A DNA stretch of 13,302 nucleotides from Deltaproteobacteria bacterium (GCA_019309685.1 JAFDFT010000181.1:1-13302); one strand, 5' to 3'; shown: positions 1 to 7,091, counted from the stretch's first letter. Numbers and translations are program-made. Notes: generated by a model not told the origin, from the letters alone.

Positions 1-1
1 C

Positions 2-1171
2 AGCACGATTAATTACTTACAGTTGGAAGCGGAAGCCAGTTGGATTCGGACGTATCAGCCGGAAGTGTGGAAGAAGACACACAAATATCTGCTTCTATCC
101 GGATATTTGACCCATCTGCTAACCGGTGAATATATTGATTCCGTTGGAAGCCAGGTGGGGTATATTCCCTTTGACTATAAAAGTCAGGAGTGGTGTAAAT
201 GGTGGGATTGGAAATGGCAACTGCTTCCTCTTGATCCGGAGGTACTCCCCAACCTTGTACCGCCCGGTCAAACACTTGGAAGTATTTCAGCAGCAGCCGC
301 TAAACAAACAGGTATACCGGTTGGACTTCCATTGGTTGCTGCTGCCGCTGATAAAGCGTGTGAAGTTCTAGGCTGCGGCAGCCTGGAACCGGATGTTGGC
401 TGTTTGAGTTACGGCACAAGTGCCACGATTAACGTAACGCACAAAAAGTATTTAGAGGCCATCACGCTTTTGCCGGCCTTTCCCTCAGCGATTCCTCACT
501 ACTATAACCTTGAAGTTACTGTATTTAGAGGGTACTGGATGGTGAGTTGGTTTAAAGAGGAGTTTGGTCATCCGGAGATAGAACTTGCTTCGAAGCAGGG
601 TCAGGAAGTCGAAGCGCTTTTTGATAAGCTCATCGAAGATATACCGCCCGGATCCATGGGGTTGATGCTTCAACCATTCTGGTCACCGGGATTGAAATCG
701 CCGGGTCCTGAAGCCAAGGGAGCGGTTATCGGCTTTGGTGATGTCCATACCCGCGCTCACCTGTATCGCTCCATACTTGAAGGCTTGGCTTTTGCGTTAC
801 GGGAAGGAAAAGAACGAACAGAGAAGAAAACAAAAATTCCAATTACCAGCCTTCTCGTATCCGGCGGCGGAAGTCAGAGCCGGAATGCCATGCAGATCAC
901 CGCGGATATATTTAACTTGCCGACAGCTAAACCTCATTTGTATGAAACATCGGGACTGGGCGCGGCTATAGATCTGGCTGTTGGATTGGGTTTTTACAGC
1001 GATTTCGATTCTGCGGTTAAAAATATGACACGGGTGAGTGAAGTATTTGAGCCTGATAAGAACAATGTCGATTTGTACGACCAATTGTATCAGGATGTCT
1101 ATAAGAAGATGTACAAGCGATTAAAACCGTTTTATCAGCGAATCAGAGAAATCACAGGCTATCCAAAATAG
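2..1171 (+). CDS. FGGY-family carbohydrate kinase, C-terminal part (5' end outside window)
   Basis: This is an ATP-dependent sugar kinase of the FGGY (xylulokinase/glycerol kinase) fold, which phosphorylates a pentose, hexose or polyol in the cytoplasm. The frame is open to the window edge, so the TTG at 23 is not the real start; about 389 of the usual 490-550 residues are visible. Counting from that TTG, the piece contains the end of the N-terminal domain with the GYLTHLLTG stretch (about 27-35), the loop with the presumed catalytic Asp (AAADKACEVLG, about 107-117), the phosphate-binding SYGTSATINVT (about 129-139) and the C-terminal ATPase motif VSGGGSQSRNAMQ (about 279-291). The GSQVGYIPFDY stretch resembles the YgcE-like subgroup more than classical XylB, but the substrate cannot be told from sequence. 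It is convergent with all other genes here and no clear terminator follows it. Confidence 0.9.
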   Translation, partial: STINYLQLEAEASWIRTYQPEVWKKTHKYLLLSGYLTHLLTGEYIDSVGSQVGYIPFDYKSQEWCKWWDWKWQLLPLDPEVLPNLVPPGQTLGSISAAAAKQTGIPVGLPLVAAAADKACEVLGCGSLEPDVGCLSYGTSATINVTHKKYLEAITLLPAFPSAIPHYYNLEVTVFRGYWMVSWFKEEFGHPEIELASKQGQEVEALFDKLIEDIPPGSMGLMLQPFWSPGLKSPGPEAKGAVIGFGDVHTRAHLYRSILEGLAFALREGKERTEKKTKIPITSLLVSGGGSQSRNAMQITADIFNLPTAKPHLYETSGLGAAIDLAVGLGFYSDFDSAVKNMTRVSEVFEPDKNNVDLYDQLYQDVYKKMYKRLKPFYQRIREITGYPK

Positions 1172-1177
1172 TGGAAA

Positions 1178-1226
1178 GTAAATAGTGACGAGTGAATAGT
1201 AAATAGTAAATGGTAACGAGTAACTG
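1178..1226. repeat. Degenerate heptanucleotide tandem repeat, seven units
   Basis: Seven contiguous 7-base units fit the consensus GTRAVKR (R = A/G, V = A/C/G, K = G/T). They include GTAAATA twice, plus GTGACGA, GTGAATA, GTAAATG, GTAACGA and GTAACTG. The array starts six bases after the kinase stop codon. Short heptamer arrays of this kind (called STRR in cyanobacteria) occur between genes in several bacterial groups and no function is assigned here. They may arise by replication slippage. Confidence 0.7.
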
Positions 1227-1273
1227 ACAAGTGAACAGGGAGTCCTCGATCCGCATCTGGTTAAAAGTTACTC

Positions 1274-1309
1274 TGGTGGAGGCGGCGGGAGTCGAACCCG
1301 CGTCCAAAT
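1274..1309 (-). ncRNA. ssrA: Detached 3' end of tmRNA (ssrA fragment), probable integration scar
   Basis: Read on the - strand this is the T-arm, acceptor 3' strand and CCA tail of a transfer-messenger RNA. GGACGCGGGTTCGACTCCC (positions 1305-1287) gives the T stem GCGGG/CCCGC (1301-1297 with 1289-1285) around the loop TTCGACT. It is followed by the acceptor strand CGCCTCC (1284-1278), discriminator A (1277) and CCA (1276-1274). The rest of tmRNA would need roughly 300 more bases at higher coordinates, but a protein gene begins its stop codon at 1339, and no tmRNA 5' signature (GGATTCGACGGG type) or tag frame is visible. A lone 3' end is the classic footprint of an element integrated into ssrA: the displaced end remains at the far boundary. 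On this geometry the intact gene and the element would lie at higher coordinates. Identity of the fragment is strong; the integration history is inference. Confidence 0.82.
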
Positions 1310-1320
1310 GATAAAAATGA

Positions 1321-1346
1321 GAATTCGTTAGGTGATTTACGAATTC
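1321..1346 (-). terminator. Possible weak intrinsic terminator after the phosphoesterase gene
   Basis: A perfect 8-base inverted repeat, GAATTCGT and ACGAATTC, flanks a 10-base loop. On the - strand it overlaps the last codons and stop of the phosphoesterase gene and is followed by CATTTTTAT. The stem has only three G/C pairs and sits two bases off the T-run, so the call is tentative. It would end the long - strand operon just before the ssrA fragment. Confidence 0.35.
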
Positions 1347-1834
1347 CTATCCATTAATTCAATAAAATAAGGCTTAATTGACTTCTTATTTATTTTGAGG
1401 CGAGCCACAGTAACCGGAGGTTTAAATGGGCCAGCGGTCCCGGGATTAAGATGGAGCACACCCTTTTTATATTCCGATGAAGACCGATGGGTGTGGCCGC
1501 TAATAACAGCGTGTATGCCTGCTGCTGAGGGGTCCAAATCCAGATTATAAACATCATGAAGAACATAAAGTAAAACCTCACCTATTTCAATAATGTCTGA
1601 AGCAGGCAGTTTAAACGCCCACCCGCCGGCATCCATATTGCCTCTCACCGCTTTGACGGGAGCTATTTTTTTAAGTTCAGCGAGTACATCCGGGCTGCCA
1701 ATATCGCCGGCATGAATGATGAGGTCGGTTCCTTTAAAGGCGGAAGTTACTTCTTTTCTTATTAACCCATGGGTGTCTGAGATTACACCAACTACATAAC
1801 TGTCTTTATCTTTCTGTTTATTTGATATATTCAT
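1337..1834 (-). CDS. YfcE/MJ0936-type metallophosphoesterase
   Basis: A cytoplasmic calcineurin-like phosphodiesterase of about 165 residues, a normal length for this single-domain family. It uses two metal ions to hydrolyse phosphodiesters; the natural substrate is generally unknown. All metal-binding blocks are present in order: SDTHG (19-23), HAGDIG (41-46), RGNMD (64-68), LHD (92-94), SGHTHRS (112-118) and NPGTAGP (130-136). I use the ATG at 1834 because family members start a few residues before the first beta strand. A longer frame from an ATG at 1906 would overlap the upstream gene by 61 bases and add 24 unrelated residues. The chosen start lies 11 bases after the DUF3786 stop and lacks a good Shine-Dalgarno sequence, which suggests translational coupling. 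It is the last gene of the - strand run. Confidence 0.9.
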   Translation of the reverse strand: MNISNKQKDKDSYVVGVISDTHGLIRKEVTSAFKGTDLIIHAGDIGSPDVLAELKKIAPVKAVRGNMDAGGWAFKLPASDIIEIGEVLLYVLHDVYNLDLDPSAAGIHAVISGHTHRSSSEYKKGVLHLNPGTAGPFKPPVTVARLKINKKSIKPYFIELMDRNS

Positions 1835-1845
1835 ACGATGTTCGA

Positions 1846-2463
1846 TTAAACTGGTGAGGCTTTTCTCAGGCGAGTCAAGAGCAATACGCCAACCATTGAA
1901 AGACATTCCGCGTCCAGGTATTTTTCCGCATCATTTTGAAAAAGGACAGAGCAGGCAGCGGGAAATTCATTATCCGCGTCGTTAAATAATAACAAAAGCG
2001 GAATTTTCGGAAGGACATCAAACTGCATGCAAAAATCATAAGAAAGCTCAAGATTCGGAGAATATCCACCTATGGTTTTGCCGTTTTCTTTAAGCGTGTT
2101 GATTTTTCCTGAAAATCGATCCGCAATGGCTTTTTCAACATCATTTGCATAAAATTTCAGAAGAGGCCCGGAATCTTTAAAATCTCTAAAAGATACCCAG
2201 CCTTTTTTTTGGGTTGGTAAATCAGGGCACAATAAAATATATTTACTAAGGATTATACAAATATCAAAGGATGGCCGCTTTTCAGATGGTCCAATGATTC
2301 CTTCACCTGAAATACGGTGGGGTTGGCCAAATACCTCAACGATGGCTTGGTTGTCATGTATCCGTATGCCGAGTCTTTCTTTTAGATCTATAAGATTCAG
2401 TTGAGATATTTGCGTTAAATAGTGCTGATATGTTTGCTCAAAAACTGAATCGGTTTTCGTCAT
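1846..2463 (-). CDS. DUF3786 domain protein
   Basis: A 205-residue soluble protein that I recognise as DUF3786, an uncharacterised family found mainly in anaerobic bacteria and sometimes fused to or adjacent to Fe-S/corrinoid proteins. The recognisable core is the C-terminal half: YDFCMQFDVLPKIPLLLLFN (about 142-161), then DADNEFPAACSVLF (about 162-175) and EKYLDAECLSMVG (about 180-192). There is no signal peptide, transmembrane segment or CxxC iron-sulphur motif here. It begins 18 bases after the acyltransferase stop and ends 11 bases before the phosphoesterase start, so it is almost certainly co-transcribed with both. The link to its neighbours is positional only; the molecular function is unknown. 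Confidence 0.75.
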   Translation of the reverse strand: MTKTDSVFEQTYQHYLTQISQLNLIDLKERLGIRIHDNQAIVEVFGQPHRISGEGIIGPSEKRPSFDICIILSKYILLCPDLPTQKKGWVSFRDFKDSGPLLKFYANDVEKAIADRFSGKINTLKENGKTIGGYSPNLELSYDFCMQFDVLPKIPLLLLFNDADNEFPAACSVLFQNDAEKYLDAECLSMVGVLLLTRLRKASPV

Positions 2464-2481
2464 GTTTGCAACTAAAAAATA

Positions 2482-3891
2482 TTAATTCCGCCAATGAAGA
2501 ATAGCATTGGCATAATAGGTTAAAACGTCCATCGAATTTGGGTCCGCAGTTAACCGGCCCTCTGATTCGACAATCATTTTTCTTAATTTAAGCATTTCAA
2601 TGGCATCAGTAATGGACTGTTCGCTTGATCGTTTGGAAAGATAAATACGCCCTCCCTTTTTCTTGGTTTCTTCAATAACATGATGAACCTTTGCCTTTAC
2701 ATCGAATTCACTCATAGGCTTTCCGGAAGATTCGATAAAAACTGCAGACACAAGCGCAACAGGAAGAACCGGAATGATATGCTGAATGGAATTCATGAGT
2801 ATTTTGCATACATTTTCAACTTCTTTAAACCGAAGAGAACGATTGAGTTTGCTGAAATTAAGGCCGTGGTCTTGACAATATTGTTTTGCGGAAAGACTTG
2901 GGCCAAAGTTTACACACGCGTATCCAAAGTCACGCCATTTCCGAAATATCATTAAAATCAGATTGTGAATAATAAAGCCAAATGTGGTTTTAATTACAAA
3001 CCACATGCTTCGTTTTTTTGCGGCCGGGTTGAGTCCGTATAACAGGCTTCGATCTTCTAGAGTTCTGTCATAGTTGATGCCGACTGGGATAAAAATAATG
3101 TCACGGTCATTTTCCGGATCAAAACTTCTTAACATATAATCGATAAAGCCATATTTTGGATTTCGTAACTGGCCGTCACGGCTGAGTCCTCCTTCAAGAA
3201 AAACCGCCTGGCATACTCCCTCCCGGGTCGCCATGTGAACGTAGCGTTCAAGTACCAGTCTGTATAGAGGGATGCCGGAATTTCTTCTTACAAAAAAAGC
3301 TCCCATGGACCGTATTAATGTCTGTAACGGCCATATTTTAGCCCATTCGCCGACTGCATATGACAGGGTGGTTCGTTCTGCTGCGAGAAAAGCAACAAGA
3401 ATATAATCCATATTACTTCGATGGTTCATTACAAAAACAACAGTTGAGTCACGGTTTACGGACTCGTATTCATCTTTATCATATAAACCAAACCGCACCC
3501 TATACAGCAGCCTGGCAATTTTTTTGGCCAGCCAATATCCTATTCGGAAATAGAGATATGCATTAAAAGATGGGACAATTTCTTTAGCGTATTTAATAAC
3601 TTCGGCCTGAACGACCTCATAGGGAGAATAACTTTCTTTCGCATGAGCGTGAATGGCTTCTACTACTTTTTGATCATACACAAGCCGGTCAATTAACACC
3701 TGTCTTTTTGTAAGCTGGAAGGGCCGTATACCAATATCAAGCCGGGTGCTGATTTCATCAATCACCTTGTAAATTCTTCGCCTCAGAAACCACCGGATAC
3801 TGGGAATAAAAATACGGTCAAGAATAGATAAAATAGCAGCGATAAGAAGAATCAAAAATATCCAGACAGGTATGGTTATTTGATCGGGCAT
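2482..3891 (-). CDS. PlsB-like glycerolipid acyltransferase
   Basis: A membrane-associated acyltransferase of the PlsC/PlsB fold (PF01553), expected to transfer an acyl chain to glycerol-3-phosphate or a related polar-lipid precursor. An N-terminal hydrophobic helix (about 6-24) is followed by a basic stretch WFLRRR. Catalytic motif I is NHRSNMD (156-162), an HX4D with His157 and Asp162. Motif II is GAFFVRR (197-203), motif III FLEGGLSRDG (231-240) and motif IV IFIPVG (267-272). The EGG-S-R form and the helical C-terminus resemble PlsB/DHAP acyltransferases rather than PlsC, although at 469 residues it is much shorter than the roughly 800 of E. coli PlsB. The start at 3891 has a good ribosome site AAGGA nine bases upstream. 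The exact acceptor is not determined by sequence. Confidence 0.85.
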   Translation of the reverse strand: MPDQITIPVWIFLILLIAAILSILDRIFIPSIRWFLRRRIYKVIDEISTRLDIGIRPFQLTKRQVLIDRLVYDQKVVEAIHAHAKESYSPYEVVQAEVIKYAKEIVPSFNAYLYFRIGYWLAKKIARLLYRVRFGLYDKDEYESVNRDSTVVFVMNHRSNMDYILVAFLAAERTTLSYAVGEWAKIWPLQTLIRSMGAFFVRRNSGIPLYRLVLERYVHMATREGVCQAVFLEGGLSRDGQLRNPKYGFIDYMLRSFDPENDRDIIFIPVGINYDRTLEDRSLLYGLNPAAKKRSMWFVIKTTFGFIIHNLILMIFRKWRDFGYACVNFGPSLSAKQYCQDHGLNFSKLNRSLRFKEVENVCKILMNSIQHIIPVLPVALVSAVFIESSGKPMSEFDVKAKVHHVIEETKKKGGRIYLSKRSSEQSITDAIEMLKLRKMIVESEGRLTADPNSMDVLTYYANAILHWRN

Positions 3892-3900
3892 GGCATGAAA

Positions 3901-3905
3901 TCCTT
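3901..3905 (-). promoter_or_regulatory. Ribosome binding site of the PlsB-like gene
   Basis: AAGGA on the - strand, nine bases before the ATG at 3891. It overlaps the stop codon (3904-3906) of the upstream open frame. It also decides the start: a second ATG at 3896 is out of frame and too close to the site. Confidence 0.6.
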
Positions 3906-4134
3906 ATTCGACTAGTTTAAGCTGATTATTTTTCTTTTTAATTAGAAACAAATAAATATTGTGAATAAGTATAACCGCAAAGTTAAATAAAAGAAATAAC
4001 GCGAATAAAGCAACTATAAAAAAACTGAATGGAAATGAGCCATTAACGGGTTTATCTTTTTTTCCAAAGTTAATTCCACCAACAAAGGAAATTGAAAATA
4101 GAAGTTGTTGTTTTTTATCTGGAGCCTCCGCGTT
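3904..4134 (-). other. Open frame for a small membrane peptide with no start codon (gene remnant or frameshifted extension)
   Basis: The 222-base gap between the SUMF1-domain gene and the acyltransferase is open in one - strand frame for 76 codons. It reads as a soluble lead (NAEAPDKKQQ), then a strongly hydrophobic helix FFIVALFALFLLFNFAVILI (about 39-58 of the open frame), then a basic cytoplasmic-type tail ending IKKKNNQLKLVE. There is no ATG or GTG in frame, and the only TTG lies near the end of the helix, so it cannot be a standard gene as read. It overlaps the last codons of the SUMF1 gene in the +1 frame and its stop overlaps the next gene's ribosome site. Either it is a decayed gene, or an indel separated a C-terminal membrane tail from the SUMF1 protein, or AT-rich sequence imitates a helix by chance. 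Confidence 0.4.
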
Positions 4135-4936
4135 TTATAAGTCTCAATCCCAAATTTTTATGCCGATAACTTTTTTCCGCTTCTTTGCGATATGCTGAGC
4201 GGCATGCATAGGGCGGATCTCCCCAACTACCGCCTCTATAAACACGTTTCGATCCTGAATCAAGATAAACTATGGGAGGATTTTTAACTTGGTATGAAGG
4301 ATATCGATATTTTGAATTGGCGACCCATTCTAAAACATTTCCGTGCATATCGTACAGACCCCATCGATTAGACTTTTTTGTCGCGACAGGATGGACGGTT
4401 TTATCGGAGTTGCCAAGATACCATGCGACCACATCCAGGTTTAAATCATTATCCAAACCAATCATTTTACCGTTTGTATAAGATGTTCTGCTGCCGGCTC
4501 TGCAGGCAAATTCCCACTGCGCTTCTGTCGGGAGCATATATTCGTTAGTATTTTCGCGAGCATTGAGCTTTTGAATGAATGATTGTGCATCTATCCAGGA
4601 GACATTTTCTACAGGGCAATTATCTCCGCAGCCGATGAAAAATGAAGGGTTACTATCCATTACTTCCTTCCATTGACGCTGTGTGACTTCCGTTGTCTGG
4701 ATATAATATCCGTCCGTTAAAGTAACCTTATGCTCTCTTTCATCGATTTGTTTTTCATGGGGATAATCTTCTAAAATACGTTGAGCCTCCTTTAAAGGAC
4801 TTCCCATGATAAATGTACCGGCCTTTATATAAACGAACTTCATGCCAATAGAATTGGTAAAGGTATCTTGACTTATAGCATGGTTGTCAGAAAGCAAAGT
4901 TAGAAGAAGAAATAAACAAAAATATTTAGTTTTCAT
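4115..4936 (-). CDS. Exported SUMF1/formylglycine-generating-enzyme-like protein
   Basis: A 273-residue exported protein with the SUMF1 (FGE/EgtB/PvdO) fold. A signal peptide (1-20, ending SDNHA) is followed by the whole domain: NSIGMKFVYIKAGTFIMGS (28-46), TEVTQRQWKEVM (82-93), PVENVSW (108-114), LPTEAQWEFACRAGS (135-149), GLYDMHGNVLEWV (193-205), RGGSW (234-238) and NLGLRL (261-266). True formylglycine-generating enzymes use a Cys pair in the RGGS segment; here the first position is Asp240 and only Cys245 is kept, so sulfatase activation is unlikely. Start at 4936 is set by the signal peptide and by AAGGAA eight bases upstream; a longer frame to 4990 adds 18 unrelated residues. It overlaps the upstream lipoprotein gene by 11 bases, so they are coupled. 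The role is unknown; a structural or binding function in the envelope is possible. Confidence 0.85.
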   Translation of the reverse strand: MKTKYFCLFLLLTLLSDNHAISQDTFTNSIGMKFVYIKAGTFIMGSPLKEAQRILEDYPHEKQIDEREHKVTLTDGYYIQTTEVTQRQWKEVMDSNPSFFIGCGDNCPVENVSWIDAQSFIQKLNARENTNEYMLPTEAQWEFACRAGSRTSYTNGKMIGLDNDLNLDVVAWYLGNSDKTVHPVATKKSNRWGLYDMHGNVLEWVANSKYRYPSYQVKNPPIVYLDSGSKRVYRGGSWGDPPYACRSAYRKEAEKSYRHKNLGLRLIKRGGSR

Positions 4937-5699
4937 ATAACATGTTCCTTTTATCTTGGTAAACTGTTCGCTTTTTGATTCCAATAACATTAGGGATGGG
5001 CCTTGCGATTTGAGTATTTCCTTTAAAATCTACATCATATCCTCCGGTAAATTCAAATGTTTGTTCATCTGTTTGAATATATAATTGTGCCTCCAGCCCC
5101 CCCTCAACATACATGGCCTGTGTAATCTGAATAGGAAGAACTAGCAAGGTATTAATAAAATCATGAGCGCTGTAAGGAGAAGGGGTATGAATAAACAGCA
5201 CTCTGTACTTGTTATCAATGCCAATGTCACATTCTCTGTCAATCATTTTAACAAGCGGATCAGAAGTTTTTTTGGGATTAAACGCGAGAATAGTTTTATC
5301 TTTTGAAACAAAGGCATTGTTAATATGGTTTTTAGAACGCATGAAAGATACGCTTGTTTTGTGATCTTTTTGATACATGCTGGCGTTAATGGCTGAAATC
5401 AAATTGTATTTTTGGCACCATTTTTTTGCAGACTGCTTATGACCATTTTTTGCAGCAGATGCGTTAATAAGCTGAAATTGATATAGATGTGGGTCAATTC
5501 GTAAAATATGAACCCTAGCCTTACCTGTTTCTGATGGATTAACAGCATTAAATCGGCCAAGCTCAAGCCCTTTATCCAATTTTTGCCAATTGGCATTAGA
5601 GCTTGCTGCTGGATTATGGGAATCAGAACCGGCGTCCGAGCAAGCCATCGCGAAAGGTAAAAAAATCATGAAAAGAATATGTATGAAATTGCTTTTCAT
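4926..5699 (-). CDS. Phosphodiester-glycosidase-like (NAGPA/DUF2233) lipoprotein
   Basis: A 257-residue exported protein resembling the NAGPA/DUF2233 (PF09992) fold, whose members include N-acetylglucosamine-1-phosphodiester alpha-N-acetylglucosaminidase and envelope or polysaccharide-related bacterial enzymes. The N-terminus is a signal sequence ending FAMAC, with Cys20 as the probable lipidated residue; the -3 Ala makes it an imperfect lipobox. The family pattern is visible as W-(x)-L-(x2)-GLELGRF (38-50), VHILRIDP (63-70), a middle block AINASMYQKD (103-112, matching the usual 'aiNggff' element), and a late glycine block MYVEGGLEAQLY (196-207, matching the usual 'lDGGgSs'). The Asp/Ser form of that late block is altered to Glu-Gly-Gly-Leu, so activity is uncertain. 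It lies 58 bases after the OmpA-family gene and overlaps the SUMF1-like gene by 11 bases. Confidence 0.7.
   Translation of the reverse strand: MKSNFIHILFMIFLPFAMACSDAGSDSHNPAASSNANWQKLDKGLELGRFNAVNPSETGKARVHILRIDPHLYQFQLINASAAKNGHKQSAKKWCQKYNLISAINASMYQKDHKTSVSFMRSKNHINNAFVSKDKTILAFNPKKTSDPLVKMIDRECDIGIDNKYRVLFIHTPSPYSAHDFINTLLVLPIQITQAMYVEGGLEAQLYIQTDEQTFEFTGGYDVDFKGNTQIARPIPNVIGIKKRTVYQDKRNMLYEN
4945..4950 (-). promoter_or_regulatory. Ribosome binding site fixing the SUMF1-like start
   Basis: AAGGAA on the - strand, eight bases before the ATG at 4936 and inside the coding end of the preceding lipoprotein gene. It supports the 4936 start over the longer frame and indicates translational coupling. 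Confidence 0.6.
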
Positions 5700-5757
5700 A
5701 ATGATCTAGTTTAACCGTAAATAGTTAAAAGGACAAATGCTTTTTTCCCAATGTTCA

Positions 5758-6966
5758 CTATTTGGGGACTGATACTTCCACTCTTCGATTCAACGCTCTT
5801 CCATCCGGCCTGCTGTTATCAGCAACAGGTCTTGATTCGCCATAACCTTTTGCACTTAACCGGGCAGGATCGATTCCATTTTTAATTAGCCAGTCTAGTA
5901 CCGATTGAGCACGTTCCTGAGAAAGCGTCTGATTGTGCTGATCACTGCCCTGGGCATCTGTATGTCCTTCAATGGTGAGTTTAAGGGAGGGTTTAGTTTT
6001 TATAGTTTTAAAAACCTGATGAAGTGTTTCAGTAGATTCAGGTTTTAACGTTGCAGAATCAATTTCAAAATAAATTCCATAAAGAATCGCACGGCCAGTA
6101 TTATCCAGAGATTCTCCAAGAGTGTCATCTATATTTTGAACTTTGCATCGGGGTTTTCTCCCATCAGTCACCAGATTTCCATACCACAAACCGCGATAAC
6201 TGCCATTTTCATACCACAGGCCGTTTAAAAAAGAGCGGTCGGAATTAAGGACCATAATGGCCGTTCCAACTTGTGGGCCGTCTTCTGCCCATTGGAATCG
6301 TATAACACGACCGTTTGTAGTTCCCGATAATTTGCCATTATCGTGGTCATAACAGCCCTGAACTTTATTGCCCTGTTGTTTCAGTTGAAAAAGGTTGTAA
6401 TTGGTATGATAAACACCATCAACTTTTTTTGCTGTATCGGTCTTATTAACATTATCTCCGTATGCTTCGAGTTCCATTATTTCAGTATATTTTGCGTCAC
6501 CCCAGTTTGATTGAACAGTAAATTTGAGCCATTGCGCTTGAGTGGGCGTTTTAAAAGAAAAAACTTTTCGTTTGCCTTTCTCGGCCTCACCCTCAAAAAT
6601 CTTTTTATATCCGTCTTGATAAGAAGCAATGGATCCGTACAAAATAAACTTGCGAGCAGAGATTCCGGGATTTCCTCCTTCCTGGGTATTTGTATTATCA
6701 ATAACAAACTCATTTAGTTTGTATTGCTGGGACAGTTCGATAATAAACGTATTCGGAAAAGCTTTGCCTTCAGCGCTGCACCATCCTGTTGAGGTCGTAC
6801 CATCTAAAAGCAGAAGAGACGCCCATGTTTGACTGTATTGACTGCTTGATGAAAGCAAAACAGCCCCGCTTGCAATATCCAAGATGTCTTTTTGGGGCTC
6901 GGCAAGAACATTAGACGCGTTTGGTGTTACAAGAAGAATTATTATCAAAAAAAAGAATCGTTTCAT
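5758..6966 (-). CDS. Discoidin-like plus OmpA-domain outer-envelope protein
   Basis: A 402-residue exported protein with three parts. A signal peptide (1-22, ending NVLA) precedes a discoidin/F5-8C-like beta sandwich (about 32-170), with LLLDGTTSTGWCSAEG (52-67) and a closing WLKFTV...IMELEAYG, a type that commonly binds carbohydrate. A Gly-rich beta module (about 182-268) carries repeated G-x-Y/G-x-W patterns such as QGCYDHDNGKLSG and NGLWYENGSYRGLWYG. The C-terminal OmpA domain (about 292-400) has YFEIDSATLKPES, EGHTDAQG (Asp337), LSQERAQSVLDWL (Arg352) and NRRVEV; the Asp/Arg pair binds the diaminopimelate of peptidoglycan in this family. So it probably tethers a sugar-binding module to the cell wall. 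GAGGT lies eight bases before the ATG. It looks like the first gene of the operon running to 1337, after a 125-base leader. Confidence 0.88.
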   Translation of the reverse strand: MKRFFFLIIILLVTPNASNVLAEPQKDILDIASGAVLLSSSSQYSQTWASLLLLDGTTSTGWCSAEGKAFPNTFIIELSQQYKLNEFVIDNTNTQEGGNPGISARKFILYGSIASYQDGYKKIFEGEAEKGKRKVFSFKTPTQAQWLKFTVQSNWGDAKYTEIMELEAYGDNVNKTDTAKKVDGVYHTNYNLFQLKQQGNKVQGCYDHDNGKLSGTTNGRVIRFQWAEDGPQVGTAIMVLNSDRSFLNGLWYENGSYRGLWYGNLVTDGRKPRCKVQNIDDTLGESLDNTGRAILYGIYFEIDSATLKPESTETLHQVFKTIKTKPSLKLTIEGHTDAQGSDQHNQTLSQERAQSVLDWLIKNGIDPARLSAKGYGESRPVADNSRPDGRALNRRVEVSVPK

Positions 6967-7091
6967 TTTTTAACCTCTTTTTAAAAGCGTTATTCGTTTT
7001 GCTCCTTTTAAGTTAAAGTAACCGATGGAAGAATCATGAGTTGGCAATAGTAAAAAAGGGTTTAAAAGTATTGGTACGATATTTTCATGGT
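6967..7091 (-). promoter_or_regulatory. Leader/promoter region of the envelope operon (no confident boxes)
   Basis: This 125-base AT-rich gap separates the hotdog gene from the OmpA-family gene and must contain the promoter if the operon starts there. I see GAGGT as ribosome site near 6975, but no convincing -35/-10 pair and no clear hairpin terminator for the preceding gene. The call is positional only. Confidence 0.3.

Noticed and set aside
1178..1226. A miniature CRISPR array
   Set aside because: Units are 7 bases and contiguous with no spacers; no cas genes nearby.
1260..1640. A complete or permuted two-piece tmRNA gene here
   Set aside because: Only the acceptor/T-arm end is visible. 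No tmRNA 5' signature, tag reading frame or second piece appears on either side, and a full-motif phosphoesterase occupies the space.
1835..1906. Longer start for the phosphoesterase at 1906
   Set aside because: It would overlap the DUF3786 gene by 61 bases and add residues that the family lacks.
4115..4936. Genuine sulfatase-activating formylglycine-generating enzyme
   Set aside because: The first active-site Cys is Asp240 and there is no sulfatase gene in the window.
6511..6832. Plus-strand ORFs inside the discoidin/OmpA gene
   Set aside because: Antisense shadows of a well-supported three-domain protein, no ribosome sites or family features.
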